Shown here piece by piece: positions 31,746-42,225 of a stretch of 64,000 nucleotides of DNA. Within the stretch, counting starts at the first letter, position 1; each line of letters starts with the position of its first letter. The stretch covers positions 18,257,001 through 18,321,000 of the forward strand of contig CM060979.1 of NCBI GenBank assembly GCA_030765065.1, given 5' to 3'. The position numbers were made by a program, and so were the translations under genes. The DNA comes from Deroplatys truncata (lineage: Eukaryota > Arthropoda > Insecta > Mantodea > Mantidae). Under the pieces are notes generated by a model that had not been told where the DNA came from, did no database searches, and saw nothing but the letters and a program-made list of their open reading frames with translations.

Positions 31746-33032
31746 CACTGTCGTTTGTGAAAATTGCAACACCAAAAAGGAAACGCATGAATTCAATGCC
31801 ACAAGTTAGATACATGACAAGTAACAAATGATAAACATTTCAAATCTATACATGACCTTTGAGCCCTAATATTCAGTATTTGGTGCGGCGTCCATGCGCT
31901 GCAATTAGAGCTGCTATACGCCGTGGCATTGAATCAAAAAGGTTCTGAATAAGTTCCTGAGGTACTGGTTACTGGAGGACCGTGACGCACCAGGTGCCGA
32001 CCAACCATATCCCAGACATGTTCGATAGGCGACATGTCAGGCGAACGTGCAGGCCAGGGAAACAATGGTACCCGTCGCTCAAGAAGGCTTGTACATTCCT
32101 CGCAATATGTGGCCGGGCATTGTCCTGTTGAAATGTGGCTTGTGGAGATGCCTGAAGCAGAGGGAGTACCTCTGACTCTACAACCACCGTTAGGTACCGG
32201 TTGCTGCTCAAAGCGCCCTCAATTCGTAGGAGGCGAGATCGGTTGTTGTAACCAATGACGCCCCAAACCATCACACCTGGCGTTTCTCCACTATGCCGCT
32301 CAACAATGCAGCCCTCCAGGTTGCGCTCACCACGGTACCGCCGGATACGTATGCGGTCATCACTGTAGGACACGTTGAAGCAGGAATCGTCCGAAAAGAC
32401 TACATTTTGCCACTCAGCACCCCAGTGACGGTGTTCACGTGCCCATTGCAGTCGGAGGAGTTTGTAGTTTCTGGACAATGGAGGCCGACGTAATGGCATG
32501 CATGCAAGCAGTCAAACCTGCAACAGACGGCGACGAACCGCTGATGCAGACAAGTTCACACCTGTTGCAGTGCTCCAGCGTCGAGCCAACACTGTGTATG
32601 AAGCTGTACGGTCCGTTATGGCCATGCAGAAAGACGACGGTCATTCCGTGGTCCAGTTCCCGCTCTCAGCTGCGTACGACCTTCATCTATCCACTGCTTC
32701 CACACACGCATCGCTGTCGTAGCAGCATGCCATGTACGAGCCGAAATGTCACGGTATGACAAACCCGCTTCCCGGAGATCGATCATTCTGCCCCGTTCGA
32801 GCTCACTCACATGCCGATATGGCTCCCTTTGACGTCGATGAGGCATACTGGCATTTCCCTCATTGTTTCGACCTTGTTTGACAGCTCTGCACTAACTACA
32901 CTGGGCGCAACACTGACCTTGTCGGGCCGACACGAGAGGGCTCTGCTCGGCCTACGTGTACCCCATCTCTCTGCAAACTTAATCATTTATTGTTTACACT
33001 CTCTCGGGAAATTCTTTCTTGGTGTGTGAAAG
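31746..33032 (-). mobile_element. Tc1-like DNA transposon, degenerate (1287 bp)
   Basis: TA flanks both sides (31744-31745 and 33033-33034). The left end is CACTGTCGTTTGTGAAAATT, then GCAACACCAAAAAGGAAAC. The right end retains only a diverged counterpart (CACACACCAAGAAAGAA on the minus strand), apparently with a short deletion. The transposase reads on the minus strand. Confidence 0.8.
31873..32846 (-). pseudogene. Tc1-like transposase pseudogene (DD34E type)
   Basis: It starts at ATG 32846 with a helix-turn-helix N-terminus (ELERGRMIDLREAGLSYRDI). The catalytic region follows: VVFSDDSCFNV (first Asp), TFQQDNARPHIA (second Asp), and, after a frameshift, DMSPIEHVWDMVGRHL with the third acidic residue, a Glu. 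A further shift leads to the C-terminus SMPRRIAALIAAHGRR and a stop at 31873. Cut-and-paste transposition is the family function. At least two or three frameshifts make this copy non-functional, though all three catalytic residues survive. Confidence 0.85.
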
Positions 33033-33246
33033 TATTAAACAATTCGAACCACTAATAAGGGATATCTCAGAAACGGCTTATGCCACAAAAAAGTATTTGA
33101 GATAAATTGTGTGTTTTAAACAGATCTACTTTTTTGTGTGGTACATTTTCGTTTATCGCTTAACGTTGATCAATTACACAATATTATACAAACTTCCTCT
33201 CGAATAAAGAGGATTTCCTAGGTTATTCCAAAAAATACAAGATATA

Positions 33247-34147
33247 CGAGGGCTGATCAATAAAGACTGAGACTGATTTTTTCTGTAGTTTCCTTGATAG
33301 TTTTATGTCTCTACCACGAATACTTGAAAAGAGCAGGGTTTCATGTATAATGTCCATAAGCGACGGCACTCTCGTAACGGTAGGTTGGTAGTAATGCTGT
33401 ATATTGTTGACCCTACTTGAATTTCCCATACCACAAAATGGAGGTTACACGAGAGGGGGAATACGGCGCAATAAAATTTTATTTTCGTTTAAATCATACA
33501 GCCTTGAAACTTTCGAAAAGCTGAAGCAAGCATACGGTGAAGATGCACTACCTCGTGCAACGGTGTTTAGGTGGTTCAAGGACTTCAAAGAAGGGCGAGT
33601 CCTCTGTGCTAAACAAGGTGGGCCTGGTGTTTCGGAATGGAATGATTTACCAGCATGCAGTACCCCCCTCACACTACTGTTACAGCAGCTACTACACATC
33701 AGCATTGGCTACACTGAGGAAGCACATTACAAGGAAACGTCCAGAACATCATCGGAATAAGTGGCGACTTCATCACGACAACGCGCGGCCTCACGTCGCA
33801 AATCAAGTCCAGGAATTTTTGGCTAAATTCAACATTACCTGTGTGCCGCATCCGCCTTAAAGCCCCGGTCTTATCCCCTGTGATTTCTTTTTATTTCCAT
33901 TACTAAAGGCAAAGCTCCGGGGCATTCGATTTGAGAGCACTGAAGCAGTGCTAAAGAAAAGTGAGGCGATTCTCAAAGACCTGACAAAGAATGGCCTGCA
34001 CCATGTGTTCGAGGACTGGCAGAGACGTTATAAAAAGTGCATTCAGTTAGGAGGGGACTACTTTGAAAAAGATAATGTCAACATTGAAATGGAGTAATAA
34101 ATATCTGTGAAAAAAAATCAGTCTCAGTCTTTATTGATCAGCCCTCG
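33247..34147 (+). mobile_element. Mariner-like transposon (901 bp) with perfect ends
   Basis: Terminal inverted repeats of about 36 bp are essentially perfect: CGAGGGCTGATCAATAAAGA then CTGAGACTGATTTTTT at the left, and the reverse complement at 34111-34147. TA target duplication is present on both sides (33245-33246 and 34148-34149). It lies inside Rep1. The intact ends despite a broken gene indicate a fairly young internally deleted copy. Confidence 0.92.
33438..34097 (+). pseudogene. Mariner transposase pseudogene (SETMAR-type), internally deleted
   Basis: ATG 33438 opens MEVTREGEYGAIKFYFRL. A frameshift leads to ETFEKLKQAYGEDALPRATV then FRWFKDFKEGR, the classic mariner helix-turn-helix region. 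The middle, including the first catalytic Asp, is missing. The sequence resumes near 33735: WRLHHDNARPHVANQVQEFL (second Asp), a stop codon in place of the expected Tyr before SPGLIPCDFFLFP (third Asp), and the C-terminus to 34097. It cannot encode an active enzyme. Confidence 0.88.
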
Positions 34148-34365
34148 TATATTCTATTTGTAATGCAAATATCTTTCCTATATGGTTTTTAATCAAAATT
34201 TTAAAAAAACAAACTTTTTTGAAAATGTTCCATATAAAGGGTAGTTGAGTTGGGGGATTTTCTCGAAAATCTTCGTGTTACATCCTTGAAAGATACTGAA
34301 CTCAAATACCAAGTTGGTGTTTATCCGACTTTTCGTTTTTGAGTTATGCTGTTCACAGACACACA

Positions 34366-34612
34366 AATAAATAAATTGAGTTTTATTTATGGACGCTCTT
34401 TAACTACTATGGTTCTTAGCGTCCCATTCTATATTGGGCGTGAAACACCGGTAATTTAGCTCAGAGGCCTCTTATCAGGCTTGAGGTTCTTTTACGTGCC
34501 GTAATTCTACGACACGAGACCACCGGCTTTACTTCCCTTCCGAAGGAAGCCGTGCTAACGATTTTTACGCCCGAAAAAATCCATCGCCCTCCGCCGGGTT
34601 TGAACCCGCGAC
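34366..34612 (-). mobile_element. SINE-A copy 3, 5'-truncated, with perfect 12-bp target duplication
   Basis: CACAGACACACA occurs exactly on both sides (34354-34365 and 34613-34624), inside the CA-rich part of Rep1. The tail side begins AAATAAATAAATTGAG. The head side stops at GTTTGAACCCGCGAC, keeping the B-box and losing the A-box. This is 5' truncation as in LINE-driven retrotransposition. Confidence 0.9.
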
Positions 34613-34722
34613 CACAGACACACAGGCAGATATGTTTCCATTAATGCTTTATTTGGATTAGAGGCCTCAAAACATATATTTCCGGTGATATTTCCGTATC
34701 GAATGTTTGGGTGGAATGCAAT

Positions 34723-35339
34723 AAGCACGTGGCACAGAACGCAATAAACGATAATACATAGAAAGGATCATTTGCTAGTTCACGTAACTGCTCGATGGCC
34801 GCGATGCCTTAAGTAACATCAACATCGGCTGTAACTCGCTCTAAAAATAAAATCTGTTTACCTACTGTATCCTACAACGAAATGTGTAACGTAAATTAAA
34901 AGTTTATCTAGGCATTATAATAGGCTTTTTAAGAACAGCTTGTAGAAGAATGAGGAGAAAATTTCATGTGAATGCAACACATCAGATTTTTAAGTGACTT
35001 TTGAAAGGCATGTTTCTCTTAGATCATCATTCAAGCTTTGACACAAAATGATAAATTCGATGGATGTACTTGCATCATTCTCCACTTGACAGACATACGG
35101 CACTGATAGATTTTTAATTAGTGCACTGACAGACACACTGGAATTGTGATGGATCTTGGGGTAGTAACTGGTAGGCTTATCTAAAACATGTCCAGGTGGT
35201 GACGTGTCCTCCATAAGTTTGTCACTTGGTTTGAAACGCAATTTATCTCAATGAAGACACGTCAGTCATTTCCACCATTCAAAATGACATAACCGCAGTG
35301 TGTCATTACAAAATAGCATTATCGTGTTGTTATACAAAA
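34723..35339. other. Unassigned stretch with a Rep1-subtype fragment
   Basis: About 34850-34980 resembles 57470-57615 (GTGTAACGTAAATTAAAAGT, then TTTCATGTGAATGCAACAC), a diverged reverse Rep1 start. An 83-codon minus frame (34990-35241) is not recognised. Confidence 0.3.
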
Positions 35340-35757
35340 AAATCTGATGTGTTACACTCACATGACTTTCTCTACTCTTGTACAAACTATTTTTACAAAC
35401 GCTTATTCTCCACATGCTTCATGTTAATCGAGATGTTAATCTTATTGCTAATTTTCTTGTAGATGCAAGGGAATTGCTAGGCTTTAAGCGATAGTCAAAT
35501 GTTTTAAGAGTTAGTTGCTATGTGGAGTATTCCATTCTCTTTGCATGCCCAGGACAAAAAAAATGAGTAACGAATTTCCATTTGAGAAAAAGTATAAGTA
35601 TTCGAAAATTTAAGGGAATAACAAGCAATATCTCGAAAATGGTTCACTCAACAACAAAAAATGTTCCATGTAAAGGGTAATCTGGGGTGGGGAGATTTTC
35701 TTGAAAACCTTCGTTCGCATCTCTGGAAGATACTGAACCTAAATACCAAGTTTGGTA
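35340..35757 (+). repeat. Rep1 copy with internal deletion
   Basis: Normal start (AAATCTGATGTGTTACACTC), then a jump from CACTCAACAACAAAAAATG directly to TTCCATGTAAAGGGTAATC. It breaks off after CCAAGTTTGGTATT. Confidence 0.8.
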
Positions 35758-36189
35758 TTGATAATGTCAAGTATACAAACTGACGAATACGAAAACAGAA
35801 GATCGTCACATGATTGAAAATCGAACAAAATAATGAGTGACATATGCGGAGTAGGGATGAAATCGGACATGGCGAAATTCACAAAATACAAGTAACTACA
35901 CACTTAGCTGAACTCTGCGCCGTGTAAGTCAGGCTGCGGCTATGAACGCAGGGAAAACATTACAATACTTCTTAATACCGCCGACTAACAAACCATATCG
36001 ATGTCAGTAGCGGATAATTGACGGAGTGGTGGCTCGCGTTCCTGAATGTGTAACATAACAGTATAATAAAACCAATATTTACCAGAGCCGATGTTTTTTA
36101 TTATCGCAATCTATATATAATTTTACCACCCCTGTAGACTTTACAGAGTCGACACTGCTCAACGCTAGCCGGAGGAAGAAGAGACTTAA
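35758..36189. other. Unassigned stretch
   Basis: It may contain the rest of the mariner fragment to its right, but I cannot find its left terminal repeat. Confidence 0.25.
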
Positions 36190-36518
36190 TTGTTACGTAT
36201 CGAGGACGCGGCCAGCTTCACCCGGTCTTCTTCAATAAGCCCACGTACAGCACGAATGTTGTGTATAGTGATGCTTGACCGCGATCGACTTTGTTGGGGC
36301 TCATTTTCTACTGCCCCCCCGTCTTGCCAACCTTTTTGTGCCATTCATACACCTGTGCCTCTGAAAGGGTGCTTCCCCAAACTGTCCGAAGCTTTGGTGT
36401 CTTCTTTCGACAGGAACTTGAAGCGAGCGGCCGCTCTGGGGCGTGTGACATCCTCCCATTTCCGTTTACTACCAGAGGCGCTAATTTAAAATTCCGGTTT
36501 ATATTTGATTCATCCTCG
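36190..36518 (-). pseudogene. Mariner-like transposase N-terminal fragment with one terminal repeat
   Basis: On the minus strand the end CGAGGATGAATCAAATATAA next to TA (36519-36520) is a mariner-type terminus. Translation with several frameshifts gives RFKFLSKEDTKASDS, TVWGSTLSEAQVYEWHKKVG and NIRAVRGLIEEDRVKLA, which match the order of the mariner N-terminal helix-turn-helix and linker. The catalytic domain and other terminus are not seen. It interrupts Rep1, which resumes at 36521. Confidence 0.6.
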
Positions 36519-36520
36519 TA

Positions 36521-36706
36521 TACAAGTCATTCAGAATGAAGAGGACTTCAGAGACTAATCCTAGAAAATTCAAAACATACATTATATTTGTTATGAAAAT
36601 ATCTTAAAACATGTCATATTTTTAAGCCAAATCGTTAGCCATTTTTGAGAAAAACAAAATTTTCGATAAATTTTCCATGTACTCGATAGTTTGAGATGGG
36701 GGATTT
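36521..36706 (+). repeat. Rep1 fragment right of the mariner piece
   Basis: Internal Rep1 blocks (CATTCAGAATGAAGAGGACT to GTTTGAGATGGGGGATTTT) end where a reverse Rep1 copy begins. Confidence 0.7.
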
Positions 36707-37538
36707 TTACTTTATCTACTACGTATAGTAAGTAGGGGAAGTATTGTATTCCACCCAAAAATTCGATACCGAGATTTCACCGCAAATACATGTTTTGAGA
36801 CCCCCTGAATTGAAAAAAGATTTTTGGAAACAGGTCCGTGTGTGTGTGTGAACAGCATAACTCAGAAACAAACAGTCGGATAAATACCAAACTTGGTATT
36901 TAGGTTCAGTATCTTCCAGAGATGCGACACGAAGGTTTTCAAGAAAATCCCCCCGCCCCAGACTACCCTTTACATGGAACATTTTTCGAAAATTTTAATT
37001 TTCTCAAAAATGGCTTAACGATTTTGATTAAAATATCACATGTTTAAGATATTTTCATGACAAATGAAATGTATATTTCGAATTTTCTGGGAATGTCTCC
37101 AAAAGTATTCTTCATTGTGAACGACTTTTGCATAACTGGTAAACCACAAGAGATAGACAAAATTTTACTACGCAAAAATGTAGATCGCGTTAAAATACAC
37201 AATTTATGCCATATACATTTTTTTGTTGAGTAACCATTTTCGAGATATTGCTTGTCATTCCCTTAGATTTTCCAATACTTATACTTTTTCTCAAATTCGT
37301 TTTTCATTTTTTTGTCCCGGTAATGCAAAGAGAATGGAATACTCCACATAGCAACCAGCTCTTAAAACATTTGATATCGCTTAAAGCCTACCATATTCCC
37401 TTTGCATCTACAAGAAAATTAGCAATAAGATTAACATCTCGATTAACATGAAGCATATGGAGAATAAGCGTTTGTAAAAATAGTTTGTACAAGAGTAGAG
37501 AAAGTCATGTGAGTTTAACACATCAGATGTTTTTTAGA
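36707..37538 (-). repeat. Rep1 copy, near full length
   Basis: Reverse copy from TTTACTTTATCTACTACGTA to GTAGAGAAAGTCATGTGAGT then AACACATCAGAT. Confidence 0.85.
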
Positions 37539-37735
37539 TACTCCAAGGATACTGTACCTAAATACCAAGTTTGGTGTTTAACCGAATTTTTGTTTTTGAG
37601 TTGTGCTGTTCACAGACACTCACACACGTGCGCCTTTTTCAAAAAAAATTTCAGGGGTCTCAAAACATGTATTTCCGGTGTATCTCGGTATCGAATGTTT
37701 GGGTGGAATATAATACTTCTTCCGCTTACTTTAAG
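37539..37735 (+). repeat. Rep1 3'-end fragment
   Basis: It matches the last ~200 bp of Rep1 (CTAAATACCAAGTTTGGTGT to TGGGTGGAATATAATACTTC). The terminal motif is lost. Confidence 0.7.
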
Positions 37736-38007
37736 TGCTTTAAAAGACATCAGTTGCAAGTAGCACCCAAAACTGGTACGGAAATGCCTAAATGCCCCGA
37801 CTGCCTTGTCATCTCGCAACAGGCTCGAAATGCGGTGGGTGCCGAGGCATCTATGCAAATGAGAAACTTGATCCGCTGTCTAAAAGTGGTACTGAGATAC
37901 CCTGTGTTGGTTCTGAACCCATGGTTGGAATCGGCACACGTACTGCCAAAACTTTCGTAAAAGTGTGGATTAGGTAAGCACAGCAACTCAGGTAGGTAGG
38001 TGGACAC

Positions 38008-40391
38008 TAGGGATGGGCAAAAATAACGCAACGGTTACATTGTAATGGTTACCTTAACGTAACGGTTACCGAAGCACCGAATACAAAGCAACTAGTTAGC
38101 CAATAATGGTTACCAAAGTAACTAGTTACTAAATAACTGTTGCCAAAATAACTATTTACTCAATAACGGTTACCAAAGTAATGAATACAAAGTAACTAGT
38201 TACTCAATAACGGTTTCCAAAGCTATGAATACAAAGTAACTGGTTACTCAACAACAATTACCAAAATAACGATTACAAAGTAATTAGCTACTCAATAACG
38301 GTTATCGAAGTAATGAATACAAAGTAACTAGTTACCCAATAACGGTTGCCAAAGCTATGAATACAAAGTAACTAGTTACTCAACAATTACCAAAGTAACG
38401 ATTACAAAGTAAAGAGCTACTCAATAACTGTTATCGAAGTAATGAATACAAAGTAACTAGTTACTCATTAACGGTTACCAAAGTAATGAATACAAAGTAA
38501 TTGGCTGCTCAATAACGGCTATCAAAGTAACGATAACAAAGTAACTAATTACCCAAAAAGGATTACCAAAGTAATGAATACAAAGTAACTAGTTACTCAA
38601 TAACGGTTACCAAAGTAATGAATACAAAGTGACCAGTTACCCAATAACAGTTACCAAAGTAACGATTACAAAGTAACTAGCTACTCCATGACAGTTACCA
38701 AAGTAAAGAATACAAAGTAACTAGTTACTCCATGACAGTTACCAAAGTAAAGATTACAAAGTAACTAGTTACTCCATGACAGTTACCATAGTAATGAATA
38801 CAAAATGACCAGTTAGCCAATAACAGTTACCACAGTAACGATTACAAAGTAACTGGCTACTCAATAACGGCTACCAAAGTAACGATTACAAAGTAATGAA
38901 TACAAAGTAACTAGTTACTGAACAACAATTACCAAAGTAACGATTACAAAGTAAAGATCTACCCAATAACTGTTATCGAAGTAATGAATACAAAGTAACT
39001 AGTTACTCAATAACGGTTACCAAACTAATGAATACAAAGTGACCAGTTACCCCATAACAGTTACCAAAGTAACGATTACAAGGTAACTGGCTACTCAATA
39101 ACGGCTACCAAAGTAACGATTACAAAGTAATGAATACAAAGTAACTAGTTACCCAATAACGATTACCAAAGTAATGAATACAAAGTAACTAGTTACTGAA
39201 CAACAATTACCAAAGTAACGATTACAAAGTAAAGAGCTACTCAATAACTGTTATCGAAGTAATGAATACAAATTAACTAGTTACTCAATAACGGTTACCA
39301 AAGTAATGAATACAAAGTGACCAGTTACCCAATAACAGTTACCAAAGTAACAATTACAAAGTAACTAGCTACTCCATGACAGTTACCAAAGTAAAGAATA
39401 CAAAGTGACTAGTTACTCCATGACAGTTACCAAAGTAAAGAATACAAAGTGACTAGTTACTCCATGACAGTTACCAAAGTAAAGATTACAAAGTAACTAG
39501 CTACTCCATGACAGTTACCAAAGTAATGAATACAAAGTAACTAGTTACTCCATGACAGTTACCAAAGTAAAGAATACAAAGTGACTAGTTACTCCATGAC
39601 AGTTACCAAAGTAAAGATTACAAAGTAACTAGCTACTCCATGACAGTTACCAAAGTAATGAATACAAAGTAACTAGTTACTCCATGACAGTTACCAAAGT
39701 AAAGAATACAAGGTGACCAGTTACCGAATAACAGTTACCAAAGTAACGATTACAAAGTAACCGGCTGCTCAATAACGGCTATCAAAGTAACGATTACAAA
39801 GTAACTAGCTACTCAATAACAGTTACCAAAGTAACGATTACAAAGTAACCGGCTGCTCAATAACGGCTATCAAAGTAACGATTACAAAGTAACTAGCTAC
39901 TCAATAACAGTTACCAAAGTAACGAAGACAACTATTTATTACTGAAGAACCGCGACGGTTACCGAGCCTGGATGGCACCATTCACTGCATGTGCGCAGCA
40001 TTGCTATCGCTTATCGGCAACTAGTTACTTCAACATTCGTTTACAACTTGAGTCATCCTCGCACGGAGTACATATTTATCATAGCGAGTTGCTTATCTCC
40101 TGAGTATAGGTCACAGATGACAGGGCAGTCAGCACTGCATTGCATTGCATTAAGGTGGTTATTCAGATACGATTATAGCTGCACGAGTCTATACATTCGG
40201 GTAGATGGGTATCGGGATGCTGTTTAGTAGTAAAATATGCGTGGGCCGTTCAGCTCAACGACTTCTTTCTTACTGAAACGCAGTTACACCTAAATGTTAG
40301 TGGTAAGCGTTAATGTAACGTAACTGCGAAAGCGATAACGATGAAAACAAATAACTTACACGTTACCGTTAACGTAACTGTCACATCCCGA
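38008..40391. mobile_element. hAT-like terminal-repeat element filled with a 44-bp array (2384 bp)
   Basis: The left end TAGGGATGGGCAAAAATAAC and the right end (reverse complement TCGGGATGTGACAGTTACG) are short imperfect inverted repeats of hAT style. The flanking 8-mers GTGGACAC (38000-38007) and ATAGACAC (40392-40399) agree at 6 of 8 positions, as for an aged 8-bp hAT target duplication. The interior is mostly the tandem array, plus about 450 bp of unique sequence before the right end. No transposase is visible, so it is non-autonomous. Confidence 0.65.
38065..39925. repeat. 44-bp satellite-like array, about 42 units
   Basis: A typical unit is CAATAACGGTTACCAAAGTA followed by ATGAATACAAAGTAACTAGT and TACT. 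Each contains the palindromes GTAACTAGTTAC and, more loosely, GTAACCGTTAC-like sequence. Variant units (CCATGACAGTTACCAAAGTA) recur in higher-order blocks at about 39360-39720. It is related to the array at 833-1655. Confidence 0.9.
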
Positions 40392-40479
40392 ATAGACACA
40401 GACAAGTCAGGAAACTGGTCTTAAGTCCATGCTCGTCTCTCCTGAGATTGGATACAACAGGAATAAGGAAAGCACCTGC

Positions 40480-40720
40480 ATTGATTTCTGAACATGGTCA
40501 CTGCAGAAAACAGCTGAGTAAAGTAGGACTCTGCAAGGATGAACCCTACTGTGGATGTGCAAAGAGGATGATGTGCCTCGCATATCCTTTTTGACTGCCT
40601 ATTCCTGGCAAGAAAGAGATTTACTCTTCCCATAACCCGAGAAGATCTAAGAAAGGATGTTGACATTGGAACCAAGAACTTGTTCAGCGAATAGATTTTG
40701 GGAAACAAAGAAGGCATTCT
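40480..40720 (+). pseudogene. LINE ORF2 C-terminal remnant
   Basis: With two frameshifts the plus strand reads SEHGHCRKQLSKVGLCKDEP, YCGCAKEDDVPRI and FDCLFLARKRFTLPITREDL, ending at a stop near 40714. The GH..C...L...G, CxC and FDC spacing is that of the Cys-rich tail of Jockey/R1/I-type LINE ORF2. Upstream domains are missing. It is a different element from 10862-11203. Confidence 0.55.
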
Positions 40721-40956
40721 TTGCTAAAGGGTTGCACAATAAGCCTCCTAGGGTGGTGTGCGGGAGGTCAACAAAACTGCAACAACAACCCCCTTCTATT
40801 ATCTATCAACTTAAGGGGACAAGGTACTCTGAAATGGTAAACAATCACATTTTTTGTTTTAGATACTAGTAAAACCCCTATTATTTCCAGTTTCAGAAAA
40901 TATATACTTTTGGGGGTTAAGAGGTTTTTAAGACAGTAGTATATTATGCAACGAGA

Positions 40957-41034
40957 CTATAATGGTGGTAATTAAAACGCGAGTATTATTATTAACCGAG
41001 CGAGCGAAACGAGCGATTTAATCACCATTATAAT
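40957..41034. repeat. Imperfect hairpin around a GAGCGAGCGAAACGAGCG core
   Basis: CTATAATGGTGGTAATTAAA on the left and TTTAATCACCATTATAAT on the right are imperfect reverse complements. The loop contains ACCGAGCGAGCGAAACGAGC. Confidence 0.6.
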
Positions 41035-41052
41035 CAAGTTTCATACGACTGT

Positions 41053-41364
41053 TTATGCTCGACCATGTATCTAAATTAAAGGTTTAATAAGTATTCGTTT
41101 CTGGTTTGAGTGATGTGTTACAATCGTTATTCCTTTATCTATGGTTACAATACAATGACCTTGTAGCACCTGTGTCAAACAAAGTTGCTAGCGTTGCGAG
41201 ACGTACTACGAAGAATAATCGATATTTGCGCTTTCACAATGTTACGTGGCCAATTCTGATTGGTCAAATACCAATACTTTAATGAACAGGTGTAATTTAA
41301 TGAGCCCCATTAAAGTACTGCTACCAGTCGTATAAACACCACATTTTGGCATGGTCGAGCATAA
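41053..41364. mobile_element. Small MITE-like element with 15-bp inverted ends
   Basis: TTATGCTCGACCATG at 41053-41067 and its perfect reverse complement at 41350-41364 bound about 312 bp. A clear target duplication is not seen. A second short inverted pair (TACGACTG and CAGTCGTA) lies nearby in different order. It sits inside the TTAA element. Confidence 0.45.
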
Positions 41365-41451
41365 ATGCCATTTAAATGCTAGTCTGCATTCCTTTAAAGC
41401 TGTCATGAACGCCTCTGTATCTTTCAACAACGAACGACTATAACATGCCCA

Positions 41452-41565
41452 GCGAGCAGTTCAGCAATTAACAAAAGAGACCAGGGCCAAAAGAAGGTCA
41501 TCAGAAAAGCTGAAGCAATCCAGGAATGAAAGTGTAGATGATTATGACCCTGGAATGTACTGAAG
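41452..41565 (+). pseudogene. C-terminal end of an unidentified transposon ORF
   Basis: The frame AVQQLTKETRAKRRSSEKLK then QSRNESVDDYDPGMY and a stop is basic and ends in a DYxxGMY motif. Similar basic tails ending in YxxGxF/Y occur in uncharacterised arthropod transposon-associated proteins, by recollection of pattern and not a database match. The upstream coding region is gone, with the MITE lying in its place. AT-rich sequence after the stop would serve as 3' UTR. Confidence 0.3.
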
Positions 41566-42149
41566 TATGTCAGAATTTAAATGTTCAAACTTTAAATTCA
41601 GTTTTCTCAAAACAACATTTTTGGATACTTATGTACCTTTATCTCAAAAAGTATGAGAGGTAGAGAGCTCAAATTTTCAGTACATGTATACAACACATAG
41701 TTAAACTTTCTGAACCACAATCAATGATTTTATAATGTATATTAGTGATATTAAGAAAGCAACAACATTACAAATGTTCCACATTTTTACTTTTTGACTT
41801 TGCAAATAATTTGTTTTTCAATTTCTAGTGAACTGGTATACATAACTAAATAACTGAGGTTCAGAAGATAGCTGATTATACTAAGAACAAGCATGCAAAA
41901 GTGATTCTATTTAAAGTAGTATCAGAGAAAAAGGTACATCAATTCATATGTTTTAAGAGTAAATATTATTTTTCTACTCAATGATATAATTTTTACAGAC
42001 TCAACTACATAAGCTATCAATGCAAAGAAACACTTGAAATAATTGTCATGATTTATAGAATAACTTTAAGAGCAGTGGTAATTTAACAGACTTAAGGTAT
42101 AATTTCCATGTGTTCAGACTACCTTGTCCCGTTAAGTACACAGTAAAGA

Positions 42150-42225
42150 CGGATTCAGGGAATCTCAAAACGTATATTTCGTTGAAATCTGGGTATCAAA
42201 TTTTTAGATGGAATGTAATAAAAAT
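42150..42225 (+). repeat. Rep1 3' fragment
   Basis: GGATTCAGGGAATCTCAAAA through TTTTTAGATGGAATGTAAT matches the late part of Rep1. Confidence 0.65.

Larger units (their letters stand above)
33035..34722 (+). repeat. Rep1 copy carrying a nested mariner and a nested SINE-A
   Basis: Rep1 pieces occupy about 33035-33246, 34148-34353 and 34625-34722. They restart at consecutive positions of the Rep1 consensus, so both insertions are later than this Rep1 copy. The left edge abuts the Tc1 element. Confidence 0.8.
40815..42131. mobile_element. TTAA-flanked terminal-repeat element (1317 bp)
   Basis: The left end GGGGACAAGGTACTCTGAA and the right end, reverse-complemented CGGGACAAGGTAGTCTGAA, match at 17 of 19 positions. 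Both are preceded by TTAA (40811-40814 and 42132-42135). TTAA duplication is typical of piggyBac-type transposons, but no piggyBac transposase motif is visible. Inside are a hairpin, a smaller terminal-repeat element and a C-terminal coding end. Confidence 0.65.

Noticed and set aside
32034-33029. Plus-strand frames opposite the Tc1 transposase
   Set aside because: They are antisense shadows of the transposase, whose catalytic motifs are on the minus strand.
38065-39925. Telomere or centromere array
   Set aside because: The unit is 44 bp, degenerate, and bounded by transposon-like ends. It is not an arthropod telomere repeat, and nothing else indicates a centromere.
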